Positions 8,779 to 18,088 are shown, counted from the stretch's first letter. The stretch is 64,000 nucleotides of DNA from JAQUOT01 sp041651575 (GCA_041651575.1 JBAZJB010000001.1:682001-746000), one strand, 5' to 3'. The notes: a model not told the origin generated them from the letters alone. Numbers and translations: made by a program.

Positions 8779-9093
8779 ATGGAAAATTTAGTTTATACAA
8801 AAGAACAGAGATGTGAAGCAATAGTGCAATTGAGACCTTATAATAAAGAACTCATAAATTTTGTTAAAAATCAAATAGCAAAGAAGCCAGGAGTTTTTAT
8901 TTCAAAAGAAGTTCCTTTAAAAGAGGGAATAGATTTTCATATAACTTCTCATAATATAATAAGAAATCTTGGAACTCAATTAAAAAAACAATTTAAAGGC
9001 GAAGTAAAACTATCTAAAAAATTAGTAACTTTTGATAGGGCTGGAGGAAAAAGAATCCATAGGGTTACTTTGTTGTTTAGGCTAAAAGAGTAA
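8779..9093 (+). CDS. NMD3-like protein lacking the N-terminal zinc domain
   Basis: 104 residues, against more than 200 in ordinary archaeal NMD3. It matches the NMD3 domain that follows the zinc ribbons: QRCEAIVQLRP at the start, LKEGIDFHITSHNIIRNLG in the middle, and SKKLVTFDRAGGKRIHRVTLLFRL at the end. There are no CxxC pairs. NMD3 joins large-subunit maturation in eukaryotes. The context after aIF2-beta and DUF424 supports the assignment. The ATG at 8779 makes a TAAAATG junction with the previous stop; the TTG at 8767 is unlikely. Confidence 0.65.
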   Translation: MENLVYTKEQRCEAIVQLRPYNKELINFVKNQIAKKPGVFISKEVPLKEGIDFHITSHNIIRNLGTQLKKQFKGEVKLSKKLVTFDRAGGKRIHRVTLLFRLKE

Positions 9094-9124
9094 ATTTTAA
9101 AAGCTACAAAATTCTAGATAAATT

Positions 9125-10477
9125 ATGAAAAGAGGGTTATTAATTTTATTTTTAATATTACTAACAATTAATGTAAATGCAGCTATAAAAACAGATGCTT
9201 CTATAATTTCATTTAGTAATGAGAATGGAAATATAATAAAATTAGATAAATCAGGTGGAACTTATAATTATACTCTATTAAAAACAACTGCATTTGGTGA
9301 TTGGGTTGATTCTGTTATTGTTGATACAGATGGAGATGGAAATAACGAAATTGCTGGATTAAGAGATATAGGAAAAATGGATATTTACTTATTTGAATAT
9401 AAAGATAATGAAGTAGTTGAAAAGTTAAGTCCTTTAGATATTTCTAATTTTCCTTCCGAAATGAATTGGATAGGTATGGCTACAGCAGATACAGATAATA
9501 ATAAAAAAGATGAATTAATTTTAGGAACAAGTAAATTAGGAAGATTTTATTCAATATCTTATCAAGGAAATTCTTTTTATACAACGGTTATGGGAGAAAC
9601 AAGATTAAAAGTTTGGGATGCTTTTGATGTAGGGGATATAGACGGAGATAAAATACAAGAATTAGTATTAATAAGGCAAGCAGATTTAGGAAATTCTCTT
9701 TATTTATATAAAATAAAAGATAATAAATTAGGAGAAGAATTAAATTATGGCAATTTTGGAAAAGTTTCTTTTATTTCTTTAAAAATTGTGGATATAGATG
9801 ACGATGGTATTAATGAAATAATTTCTTTGGATAAAAATGGACAATTCTATAGTTCAAAGATAAAAAATGGAGAATATTCTCAAACCATCCTTACAAATAC
9901 TGGATTTTCTGATTGGATAGATATGGATTATGGAGATGTAGATCAAGATTCAAAAAATGAATTAGTAGCTCTAGCAAGACAAGAAAATCCTTTTTATATT
10001 TTTAAATATAATTCAAACACAAATAGTTTGGTTTTTTCTTTATTAAAAGATTATACTCATTATTTAAAATGGAATTCAATATCTGTTGGAAAATTCACTC
10101 CAAGTATAAAACAAGAAATAGTTGCTCCAGAACCAAAAATAGAAGAAATCAATGAAACAATTCAACAACCAGAACCAAAAATAGAAGAACCTATACCTGA
10201 AATAAAACCAGAAGTAAAAGAATCAAGTCATTCGGTTTTGTATATCTTATTAATTATTATTGCATTATTTTTATTTTTAATAATTTTAATATTTTTAACA
10301 ACAAAATATGAATTTCAATCCTTTAAAAATATATTTAAGAGAAAAGAACAAAAACAAGATTTTAAAAAAATAGAACAAAAAGAAGAAATACAAGAAGATA
10401 TATGGCCAGAAACCAGAAAATCTAAAGATTTAAGAGATATGAAAGAATTCATCAAGGCCAAAAAATCAAATAAATAG
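9125..10477 (+). CDS. Membrane-anchored FG-GAP/VCBS-type beta-propeller surface protein
   Basis: 450 residues. A signal peptide (about 1-19, KRGLLILFLILLTINVNA) is followed by at least five repeats centred on calcium-loop motifs: DTDGDGNNEI near 70, DTDNNKKDEL near 121, DIDGDKIQEL near 175, DIDDDGINEI near 226 and DVDQDSKNEL near 277. A Pro/Glu linker (about 335-365) leads to one membrane span (about 368-393) and a short Lys-rich cytoplasmic tail. It should display a seven- or multi-bladed propeller outside the cell, perhaps for adhesion or binding to a partner. The ligand is unknown. Confidence 0.75.
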   Translation: MKRGLLILFLILLTINVNAAIKTDASIISFSNENGNIIKLDKSGGTYNYTLLKTTAFGDWVDSVIVDTDGDGNNEIAGLRDIGKMDIYLFEYKDNEVVEKLSPLDISNFPSEMNWIGMATADTDNNKKDELILGTSKLGRFYSISYQGNSFYTTVMGETRLKVWDAFDVGDIDGDKIQELVLIRQADLGNSLYLYKIKDNKLGEELNYGNFGKVSFISLKIVDIDDDGINEIISLDKNGQFYSSKIKNGEYSQTILTNTGFSDWIDMDYGDVDQDSKNELVALARQENPFYIFKYNSNTNSLVFSLLKDYTHYLKWNSISVGKFTPSIKQEIVAPEPKIEEINETIQQPEPKIEEPIPEIKPEVKESSHSVLYILLIIIALFLFLIILIFLTTKYEFQSFKNIFKRKEQKQDFKKIEQKEEIQEDIWPETRKSKDLRDMKEFIKAKKSNK

Positions 10478-10507
10478 GTTTATAAATTATTCTTAATTTA
10501 TTCAATC

Positions 10508-10819
10508 ATGGTAGAAGAACAACAGCCAGAAGTAAGAGTAAGAATTCCTAGGGGTAAAGAAGTTTTAGGTATTTTAGAACAGAGACTTGGAGCTTCTAGA
10601 ACTAGAATAAGATGTTTAGATGGTAAAACAAGAATATGTAGAATTCCTGGGAGATTAAAGAGATATTTATGGGTTAAAGAAGGAGATATTGTATTAATAG
10701 AACCATGGGAAGATACTCCTGATAAAGGAGATATTATTTTCAAATATAATAGAAATCAAGTTGAAGTTTTAAAGAAAAAAGGATTCTTGAAAGAAGTAGA
10801 AGAATTCCAAGAATTTTAA
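10508..10819 (+). CDS. eif1a: Translation initiation factor aIF1A
   Basis: 103 residues with the S1/IF1 OB fold: EVLGILEQRLGASRTRIRC, KTRICRIPGRLKRYLWVKEG and DIVLIEPWE are near diagnostic. It binds the A site of the small subunit during initiation. The next gene, a KH protein, starts one base after its stop (TAAAATG). In many archaea a RIO1 kinase gene sits between these two; it is absent here. Confidence 0.96.
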   Translation: MVEEQQPEVRVRIPRGKEVLGILEQRLGASRTRIRCLDGKTRICRIPGRLKRYLWVKEGDIVLIEPWEDTPDKGDIIFKYNRNQVEVLKKKGFLKEVEEFQEF

Positions 10820-10820
10820 A

Positions 10821-11339
10821 ATGGAATTTATACAAGAAATTAAAGTGCCTGCAGAAAGAATAGCTGTTCTTATAGGGAAAAAAGGATCTACAAAAAGAAA
10901 ATTATGTAAGGAATTAAATATAAGAATAATTATTGATACAGAAGAACAGTTAGTTACTTTAAAAGGAGAAGATAATTTAAATCTATTAGTTGGAAAACAA
11001 GTTGTTCAAGCAATTGCTCGTGGTTTTAATCCAGAAGTTGCACTTTCTTTATTAGACGATGAAAATTCTTGTGAAATTATTGATATTACAGATTTTTCTG
11101 GAAATTCAAAACAAAAATTATTTAGATTAAGAGCAAGAGTTATAGGTAGAGAAGGGAAAGCAAGAGAAAATATAGAGCAACTTACACACACCCATATATC
11201 TATATTTGGAAAAACAGTAACAATTATAGGAAATCTTGACGATGTTCTTAAAGCAAAGCATGCAATTGAGACTTTATTAAGAGGAAGTAAGCATGCAACA
11301 GTATATTCTTGGTTAGAGAAGCAAGAAAAAAGTTTATAA
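10821..11339 (+). CDS. KH-domain protein of the Dim2/Pno1 family
   Basis: 172 residues with two KH domains: the first with RIAVLIGKKGSTKRKLCKEL near 12-32, the second with RARVIGREGKARENIEQLT near 105-123 and HISIFGKTVTIIG after it. Eukaryotic homologues (Pno1/Dim2) bind the 3' end of small-subunit rRNA during maturation, and archaeal ones bind aIF2-alpha and 16S 3' end. The operon with aIF1A supports a role in ribosome assembly. About 25 bases separate it from top6B. Confidence 0.88.
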   Translation: MEFIQEIKVPAERIAVLIGKKGSTKRKLCKELNIRIIIDTEEQLVTLKGEDNLNLLVGKQVVQAIARGFNPEVALSLLDDENSCEIIDITDFSGNSKQKLFRLRARVIGREGKARENIEQLTHTHISIFGKTVTIIGNLDDVLKAKHAIETLLRGSKHATVYSWLEKQEKSL

Positions 11340-11363
11340 ATAGATAATCAGGCATAAAAAAAG

Positions 11364-12953
11364 ATGAGTGAGAAAACAAAAGCCCATGAAATGGCTGAAA
11401 AACAAAAAGAGATATCAATTTCAGAGTTTTTTACAAAGAATAGACATCTTTTAGGATTTGATAATCCAACAAGAGCATTATTAATGGCTGTAAAAGAAGC
11501 AGTAGATAATTCTTTAGATGCTTGTGATGAAGCTACGATATTACCTGAATTAAATATAGAAATTAAGAAATTATCTGAAGAGAGATTTATAGTTATAGTA
11601 GAAGATAATGGTCCTGGAATTTTAAAAGCTAACTTACCTAATGTTTTTGGTAAATTATTATACGGAAGCAAGTTCCATAGATACAGGCAATCAAGAGGAC
11701 AACAAGGTATTGGTATTTCTGCCGTAGTTTTATATTCGCAGTTAACAACAGGAAAACCAATTAAAGTTATATCAAGAATTTCTGAAAAAAGGCCTGCGAT
11801 GTACTATGAATTACATATTGATACTGCAAAGAATGAACCTAAGATTTTAAAAGAAAATGAAATAGAATGGAAAAAAGCTCATGGAACTAAAATAGAGATA
11901 GAATTAGAAGGAAGATATCTAAAAGGAAAGCAATCTGTTGATGAATATATTAAACAAGTTGCTATTGTTAATCCTCACGCTCAAATAACTTATATTGATC
12001 CTGATAAAGAAAAAATAAATTTTTCAAGAGCAACAGATAAATTACCAAAATTAGCAGAAGAAATAAAACCACATCCTCATGGATTAGAGTTAGGAACTTT
12101 AATGTCTATGTTGACTATTACAAAAGCAAGATCTGTTTCAGGATTTTTTACAGGAGATTTTTCAAGAGTTGGTCCTACAACTGCAAAGGAAATTTGTGAC
12201 AAAGCTAAAGTTAAGGCAGATATTTCTCCAAAAACAGTAACTAGGGATCAAGCTGAGGCTTTATTAAAAGCAATCAAAGAAACAAAAATATCAGCACCAT
12301 CAGCAGATTCTTTAAGTCCTATCGGCGCAGAATTATTAGAAAAAAGTTTAAGAAAAGAATTTAATGCAGAATATTTTGTAACAACAACAAGACCTGCAGA
12401 AGTTTACAGAGGTTTTCCATTTATAATAGAAGCAGCAATTGCATTTGGTGGAGATCTGCCTAAAGAAGAACAAGTTAAATTATTAAGATTTGCAAATAGA
12501 GTTCCATTATTATATCAACAAGGAGCTTGTTCTGTAACAGAATCATTTACAGATACTAACTGGAAGCCTTATGGTTTAGAACAAAAAGGAGCTAATTTTC
12601 CATTTGGTCCTGCAGTAGTTATAGTTCATATTTCATCTGTATGGGTTCCTTTTACTTCAGAAGCAAAAGAAGCAGTTGCTCATTATCCTGAAATCATTAA
12701 AGAAATAAAATTGGCATTGCAAGAATGCGGAAGAAAACTTGGAATTTATATAAGGAAACACGTAAGAGCAAATGAACAGAGAGATAAAGTTGATTTATTT
12801 GAAAAGTATATTCCAGAATTAGCAAATTCATTATATAATTTATCCGGAGAATCTAAAACTAAATTAGAAGAAAATTTAAGAAAAATATTAAAGAAAAATA
12901 TGAAAGATATACTTGGAGAAATAGAAGATGGCGGAGAAAAAGATAAAAGCTGA
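11364..12953 (+). CDS. top6B: DNA topoisomerase VI subunit B
   Basis: 529-residue GHKL ATPase subunit of the type IIB topoisomerase. The N box is KEAVDNSLDACDEA near residues 45-60, the G1 box is VEDNGPGI near 85, and the G2 region SRGQQGIGISAVVLYSQ lies near 112. A helix-two-turn-helix and transducer domain follow. ATP binding closes the gate that drives strand passage by subunit A. It overlaps top6A by 26 bases, so the subunits are coupled. A Lys/Glu-rich tail ends the protein. Confidence 0.97.
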   Translation: MSEKTKAHEMAEKQKEISISEFFTKNRHLLGFDNPTRALLMAVKEAVDNSLDACDEATILPELNIEIKKLSEERFIVIVEDNGPGILKANLPNVFGKLLYGSKFHRYRQSRGQQGIGISAVVLYSQLTTGKPIKVISRISEKRPAMYYELHIDTAKNEPKILKENEIEWKKAHGTKIEIELEGRYLKGKQSVDEYIKQVAIVNPHAQITYIDPDKEKINFSRATDKLPKLAEEIKPHPHGLELGTLMSMLTITKARSVSGFFTGDFSRVGPTTAKEICDKAKVKADISPKTVTRDQAEALLKAIKETKISAPSADSLSPIGAELLEKSLRKEFNAEYFVTTTRPAEVYRGFPFIIEAAIAFGGDLPKEEQVKLLRFANRVPLLYQQGACSVTESFTDTNWKPYGLEQKGANFPFGPAVVIVHISSVWVPFTSEAKEAVAHYPEIIKEIKLALQECGRKLGIYIRKHVRANEQRDKVDLFEKYIPELANSLYNLSGESKTKLEENLRKILKKNMKDILGEIEDGGEKDKS

Positions 12954-14016
12954 TAAAGCATTAAAGGATTTTGGAGACGAGATTGTCACTCAAGTAAATA
13001 AAGGCAAGAATCCAGAATTAGTTTTTACTTTAAGAGGTTTATCTAATATTGTCTTTGATCAAAAAGCAAGATCTTTAAGATTAGGAGATAAAACCGCATC
13101 AAGAGCATTTTTTAATGTAGCACATACAAAAAAATTCTTACAAACTGTTGAAGTAGCCTCTATTTCTAAAGATTTAATAAAAGAAGATAAACACGCTAGC
13201 TTAAGAGACGCATTTTACCAAATTAAAAGAACTCTTCCAGGAACAAAAATAAATATTGTTGATGAACAGACAGAATCCGATAAAGCAATAGAAGATTTAG
13301 AAGTTATTACTGGGGTTTCAAGAGAACAATTACATTTCAATGCAAATAAAAATGGTTCTATTGCAGGAAAAGTTGTTATTTTGGATAAAGGAGATACAAT
13401 TGATTGGTCTAAATTAGGTTCAGGAGGATGGAGTATTCCTTCAAATGTAGAAGATATAACTTTTAAAAAAGTAAATGCAAAATATATTCTTTACATGGAA
13501 AAAGCAGCAGTATGGGAAAGATTGCACGAAGATAAATATTGGGACAAACAAAATTGTATAATTATTTCTTCACAAGGTCAAACAACAAGAGGAATAAGAA
13601 GATTATTACAAAGATTATCAGAAGAACATAAATTACCAATTTATATTTTAACAGATTATGATCCTTGGGGATTTTACATTTATTCAGTTATAAAATATGG
13701 TTCAATTGCTCTAGCTCATTTAGGTGCTAGCATGACAATACCAAATGTTAAATTTTTAGGAATAACTGCACAAGATATTGAAAAATATGGTCTTCAAAAA
13801 CACTTAATTAAATTAAATGAAAATGATATTTCAAGAATAAAACAAATAATGGATTATGAGTGGTTTAAAGATAATAAAGTATGGCAATCTCAATTCAAAG
13901 AAATGAAAAAACTTGGTTCTAAGGCAGAAATTCAAGCTTTAAGTTCTAGAGGAATAAGTTTTATTTCTGATAAATATCTGCCTGAAAAGATAAAGAATAA
14001 AGACTTTATTGATTAA
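12928..14016 (+). CDS. top6A: DNA topoisomerase VI subunit A (Spo11-like)
   Basis: 362-residue DNA-cleaving subunit. The catalytic Tyr is Y97 in LRDAFYQIKRTL. The Toprim domain shows MEKAAVWERL near 190 and the acidic ILTDYDPWGFYIY near 235-250. Together with subunit B it makes transient double-strand breaks to relax and decatenate DNA. The ATG lies inside top6B (26-base overlap). The 3' end overlaps the convergent propeller pseudogene by 11 bases. Confidence 0.97.
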   Translation: MAEKKIKADKALKDFGDEIVTQVNKGKNPELVFTLRGLSNIVFDQKARSLRLGDKTASRAFFNVAHTKKFLQTVEVASISKDLIKEDKHASLRDAFYQIKRTLPGTKINIVDEQTESDKAIEDLEVITGVSREQLHFNANKNGSIAGKVVILDKGDTIDWSKLGSGGWSIPSNVEDITFKKVNAKYILYMEKAAVWERLHEDKYWDKQNCIIISSQGQTTRGIRRLLQRLSEEHKLPIYILTDYDPWGFYIYSVIKYGSIALAHLGASMTIPNVKFLGITAQDIEKYGLQKHLIKLNENDISRIKQIMDYEWFKDNKVWQSQFKEMKKLGSKAEIQALSSRGISFISDKYLPEKIKNKDFID

Positions 14017-15090
14017 ATTTAAAGATATTTAAACTAGAATCTCCTTGATTTACTACCCATACTTCTTTTGTTTTATCATTGTAGGATATTCCAACAGGGT
14101 GATAAGAAGATTTTACTTTTTCAATAACTTTCCATTGTTTTGTATCTACTAAAGCAACTTGATTATTACTAAAAGAATCTGCAAAAATATAATCAAAATT
14201 TTTATCAGCACTTATACTTCTTACTTGTCCGCCAATATATAATTCTTTTAATTTATTATTTTTTATATCTAATCTTCTTAGATAACCATCTCCATGAAAA
14301 CTTATGTATAAAAATTGATTATCTGGACTAATTAAAAGATGTCTCGGATTAGTACCTATTCTTTCTAAAGTATTTAAATTTTTAATATTATATGGATCAA
14401 AACAAGTTAAAGAATTCCCAGAAAAATTAGCTACAAATCCTAATTTTGAATCAGAAGTGTAAGCAATTCCTCTTGGAACAGAACCTACTTTAATAGAACC
14501 ATAATTTTTTCCAGTTTCAGAATCAATTACTGAAATAGAAGCTGAATGCCAATTAGCAACACATACTCTTTCTTGATTAGGGGTTGCTCTTAATATTTTT
14601 GGAGTCATTTCGGTTTTAATAAAAGGAATTTCTAAATTTTTTATATTTTTATTTAATTTATCTTCTATAGAAACTTTTTTAATTCTATTTTGATATTTTA
14701 ATTCTAATGGATTATGATTTGTATCTTGAACAGTTATTCCAAAGGCATTGTGTAAAGATGTCCATAATCTTTTTCCATTATGCGTAAACAAGTTTCTACT
14801 GGTTTTTCTTCAAAAGAGTTATAGTTTCCTCTTGTTTTATTTGTAAATGTTCTTTGATATTTAATTATAGTTTCAAGGGAATAATCTTTTGTATTAAATA
14901 CATAAATAGAACCATCTTCCAAATTATTTATATAGGCTTTAGTTTTTTCTGGATTGAATTCAACTGATTTAGGAGAAGAATTTGTATTAATCCTTTTAAC
15001 TAATGTTAAATTTACATTTTCATAACCTTTCATTTTATGTGGAATTGTTGAAAGTAGGGCTAGTTCCAGGAATTGTCTTCTATTTACCAT
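14006..15090 (-). pseudogene. YVTN-type beta-propeller protein broken by a single-base frameshift
   Basis: Two leftward reading frames form one protein. The first (15090 to 14734, 118 codons) starts with a twin-arginine-like signal, NRRQFLELALLS, then YVTN-type strands and EEKPVETC. The second (from about 14791) resumes with FTHNGKRLWTSLHNAFG and runs on as propeller repeats such as VANWHSASISVIDSETGK and RGIAYTSDSKLGFVANF. The frames join perfectly if the T run copied from AAA at 14786-14788 once had four bases. Either the gene is decaying or the assembly lost a base. The intact protein would be an exported propeller of about 360 residues. Confidence 0.7.
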
Positions 15091-15185
15091 ACGAAAGGGG
15101 TAAAAATAGAATTTATATACCTTTTTATTTAAATCGCTTTGGATATAGAAATGTTTTTAAATGAAGTATAAGTCTTTTAAGTCAT

Positions 15186-15258
15186 GCCTCAGTAGCTCAG
15201 CAGGTAGAGCTCTTGACTGTTAATCAAGAGGTCGAAGGTTCGAGTCCTTCCTGAGGCG
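15186..15258 (+). tRNA. tRNA-Asn (GTT)
   Basis: Acceptor arms GCCTCAG (15186-15192) and CTGAGGC (15251-15257) pair fully, with discriminator G at 15258. The D arm is GCTC/GAGC. The anticodon stem CTTGA/TCAAG holds loop CTGTTAA with anticodon GTT. The T arm is GAAGG-TTCGAGT-CCTTC. No intron and no encoded CCA. A TATA-like TTTTTAAATG lies about 35 bases upstream, and a T-rich stretch follows that may end transcription. Confidence 0.96.
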
Positions 15259-15365
15259 CTTTTCTTTTTATTTAAAATATATTCTACAAAATATATATTC
15301 TAACAAATTGCAACTTGCAAAGTGTGCGCGCCAGATTTATAAAGTAAATTTACTTAAATGAGAAG

Positions 15366-16151
15366 ATGAGGTTTGATTTATCTAAAGTTTCTTATAGTAA
15401 AAAAGATTTAAAAGAAAATGTAAAAATTCCTAAAAAATTGGATAAAGATTTGGCTTATTTTTTAGGTATACATTATGGAGACGGAACTTTAGGATTTTAT
15501 AAAAGGTATTACTATTACATTGGTTATAGTGGTCATCTTAACGACGAATATATTTTTTATACACTTTATTTTAAAAGATTATTTAAAAAATTATTTAATA
15601 AGAATTTAAGAATCTTTGAAGATTTAAGAGAAAATAAAGAGAGCATAAAATTAAATACTCAATCTAAAGCTATTTTTACTTTTTTAAATAAGGTTATTGG
15701 AGTAAAATATGGGCCTAAAATAAATGTAAAAGTTCCAAAGGTTTTGAAAAATTCGAGATATTTAAGTTATTTTATAAGAGGAATTGCTGATACAGATTTT
15801 TCTATAAGTTTTAAAAATAAAGATTCATATAAACATTCTTATCCAGTTATAAGTTTTTGTACAAAAGATAAACTTTTAGTTAAAGAATTAAATATTTTAT
15901 TAAAAAAATTTGGTTTTAATACTTTTGTTTTATATGATTATCCAAAAAAGAGATACAAAAAAGTTTATATTTCTAATTTATTACAAATTAATGGGAAAGA
16001 GCAATTACAAAAATGGATGGACTTAATAGGATTTAATTCTCCAAAACATCTTACTAAATATGAAATATGGAAAAAATATGGTTTTTGCCCACCACATACC
16101 ACTTTAAATGAAAGAATTAAAATTTTAAAAGAAGGAATAAATAATTCTTAA
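15366..16151 (+). CDS. Free-standing LAGLIDADG homing-endonuclease-type protein
   Basis: 261 residues with two LAGLIDADG-type helices: LAYFLGIHYGDGTL near residue 29 and YFIRGIADTDFSIS near 136. The acidic residues D39 in the first and D near 145 in the second fit catalytic positions. It is not inside an intein or a visible intron. It starts about 110 bases after tRNA-Asn and ends in a 4-base convergent overlap with disA. It may be an active selfish nuclease, or a domesticated DNA-binding protein; the sequence does not decide. Confidence 0.75.
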   Translation: MRFDLSKVSYSKKDLKENVKIPKKLDKDLAYFLGIHYGDGTLGFYKRYYYYIGYSGHLNDEYIFYTLYFKRLFKKLFNKNLRIFEDLRENKESIKLNTQSKAIFTFLNKVIGVKYGPKINVKVPKVLKNSRYLSYFIRGIADTDFSISFKNKDSYKHSYPVISFCTKDKLLVKELNILLKKFGFNTFVLYDYPKKRYKKVYISNLLQINGKEQLQKWMDLIGFNSPKHLTKYEIWKKYGFCPPHTTLNERIKILKEGINNS

Positions 16152-17161
16152 ATCTGCGCTTTTAATAAATATTCTCTTATAGCTTTAGCTTTTTTATTTC
16201 CTATAGATTTGATAGCAGCTAATTCTTCTTCTTGGGCAGAAATCAATTCTTTTAAACTTGGGAAAGTTTCCATTAATATTTTTATGTTTTCTTCTGTTAA
16301 TATAGGAATATTTTTCAATATTCTATACCCTTTAGGTATTAATGTATCTTCTTTTTTTCTATTATCTAAGAATATTTTAAAAATGTTTTCTTTAACTACA
16401 ATTTCATCACGTTTTAAGTCTTTTAATTCTTCAATTATTTTATCAAAATTAAAATAATCATGATAATCTGCCATAATTGCTGCTAATTCTGCATGAACAT
16501 AAGTTATAATTTCTTTTAATTGTAATTCTGTTAATTCTCCTTCATCACCTAATTCACTTAAATAAACAGAGATTATATCTGCAACAGAATCCATTATTTT
16601 TTCTCTTTGGAATATAGAAGCAAGGTCTTCTAATGTAACCATTTCTAATAATTCAAAAGTATCAAACTTTTTTATTAAAACTTTAAATAATTCTCTGTGT
16701 TTTTCAATAATTCTTAGTGCTTCTCCAGTCTTTGTGAATATTTTACCTAAATTATTTAATTTTAATTTACCGCTTCCATGATATATCATTGCAGTTCCTG
16801 TTTTTGCAGAAATAGCAAGAACCATTGTATCTAATTGTTTTGCAGTTCTTTCTGCTGCTTGATGTCTTGTACCTGTTTCCGTGCTAGGAATTTTTATACT
16901 TGGATTTAATAAGACATTAGCACTAATAATTTTTTGTAATTTATGATCTACCAATATTGCTCCGTCTAATTTTGCTAATTCTGCAAGTCTTTCTTCAGAA
17001 AAATCTTCATTAATTTTAAAACCACCAACACTTATTTTTTTAATACCCTTATCTTTAACAAAAACAACTAAAACTCCACGATTAGCATTAGTTATTTTTT
17101 CTATTGCATTTCTTATAGCACTACCATAACTAAAATGAGTAAATATTTCTTTTTTTTCCAT
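16148..17161 (-). CDS. disA: Diadenylate cyclase, bacterial DisA architecture
   Basis: 337 residues. The DAC domain (about 1-130) carries the catalytic LDGAILVD at 65-72 and the GTRHQAAER motif at 97-105, the DGA and RHR signatures for making c-di-AMP from two ATP. A helical linker follows, then a C-terminal helix-hairpin-helix DNA-binding domain (about 280-337: PKGYRILKNIP, AAIKSIGNKKAKAIREYL). This is the full bacterial DNA-scanning DisA layout rather than the DacZ form known from euryarchaea. It is followed downstream by a convergent gene and preceded by a voltage-sensor-like membrane protein. Confidence 0.92.
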   Translation of the reverse strand: MEKKEIFTHFSYGSAIRNAIEKITNANRGVLVVFVKDKGIKKISVGGFKINEDFSEERLAELAKLDGAILVDHKLQKIISANVLLNPSIKIPSTETGTRHQAAERTAKQLDTMVLAISAKTGTAMIYHGSGKLKLNNLGKIFTKTGEALRIIEKHRELFKVLIKKFDTFELLEMVTLEDLASIFQREKIMDSVADIISVYLSELGDEGELTELQLKEIITYVHAELAAIMADYHDYFNFDKIIEELKDLKRDEIVVKENIFKIFLDNRKKEDTLIPKGYRILKNIPILTEENIKILMETFPSLKELISAQEEELAAIKSIGNKKAKAIREYLLKAQI

Positions 17162-17203
17162 TTTTATTTAAAATTTTACGGTGGTTGTTAACTGCCCCTT
17201 CTT

Positions 17204-17872
17204 TTAAATCTTTCTCTTTTTATGATGAGAAGGCCTTTCAAAGAAGACAATTATTTTTACTACATGTTGATATAATTTTACAAAGAAAGATTCTTCTTTT
17301 TTTACTACTTTCTTTTCTTCTTTTTCTATAAATTTAATATCTTTTTTAAATTCTTTTTTTGTATCTTTATCTGTTAAATGTAAAAATCTTGGAGCCCTTG
17401 CGAAAGGTCTTAAAAATCTTGCAAATCTTTCTGTTCTTGATAATTTTCCTGCTGCTTCTGCTTCTTTAATTAATTTAGCTGTACCTTCTTCTATTATTAT
17501 AACTTCTTTACCTATCTCTGTTCCAGCATGAACTACTTTTTGTGCAGGAGTAAAATACTCACTTACTACAGTAATTAATTCTCCAATTCCTTCTAAAGCT
17601 CTAAAAACTAAGAAAAATGGGAATATTGCTAGTATATCTAACCAATATTTTTTTAGGAATTTTGGAATATTCCTTACTCTGAACCATTTAAAAGTTAAAT
17701 CTATAACAAATAAACCTATTATACCCCAATCTGCTATTGTTACAAAAGTTAAATAAGGATGTATTTGTTCTTTATAGAATAATTCTCCAATGATTAAACC
17801 TATTAAAACAATTAAAGAAATAGGGATTAATTTATCTACCCAATGTTCTAATTTATGTAGCCACCTCTGCAT
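17204..17872 (-). CDS. Voltage-sensor-like membrane protein without a pore domain
   Basis: 222 residues. Three hydrophobic segments lie at about 16-33, 42-58 and 73-92. The stretch FVIDLTFKWFRV followed by KKYWLDILAIFPFFLVFRAL resembles S2-S3 of voltage-gated cation channels. There is no pore loop or selectivity filter such as TVGYG. The second half is a charged helical cytoplasmic region with an Arg-rich segment (RTERFARFLRPFARAPRF). It is transcribed just before disA, 42 bases away. A c-di-AMP-linked ion function is inferred only. Confidence 0.55.
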   Translation of the reverse strand: MQRWLHKLEHWVDKLIPISLIVLIGLIIGELFYKEQIHPYLTFVTIADWGIIGLFVIDLTFKWFRVRNIPKFLKKYWLDILAIFPFFLVFRALEGIGELITVVSEYFTPAQKVVHAGTEIGKEVIIIEEGTAKLIKEAEAAGKLSRTERFARFLRPFARAPRFLHLTDKDTKKEFKKDIKFIEKEEKKVVKKEESFFVKLYQHVVKIIVFFERPSHHKKRKI

Positions 17873-17952
17873 AAGATAGTTAAAATTTAATATTATTTAA
17901 ACTTTATCAATTCAAAAACCTTATAAATTATCTTTTAACTTTATAATTCAAT

Positions 17953-18026
17953 GAGCCCGTGGCGCAGCCTGGTAGCGCACTACTCTGATAAGGTAGGGGT
18001 CCGGAGTTCAAATCTCCGCGGGCTCA
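17953..18026 (+). tRNA. tRNA-Ile (GAT)
   Basis: Acceptor arms GAGCCCG (17953-17959) and CGGGCTC (18019-18025) pair, with discriminator A at 18026. D arm GCGC/GCGC with GG in the loop. Anticodon stem CTACT/GGTAG (with one G-U) holds loop CTGATAA, anticodon GAT. T arm CGGAG-TTCAAAT-CTCCG. No intron or encoded CCA. A TATA box (CTTATAAATT, about 17920) lies upstream. Confidence 0.95.
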
Positions 18027-18088
18027 CTTTATTATTAAACGACCATAAATATATTTATAAACCTAAAAGTCTATATTTTTATAGCCTT

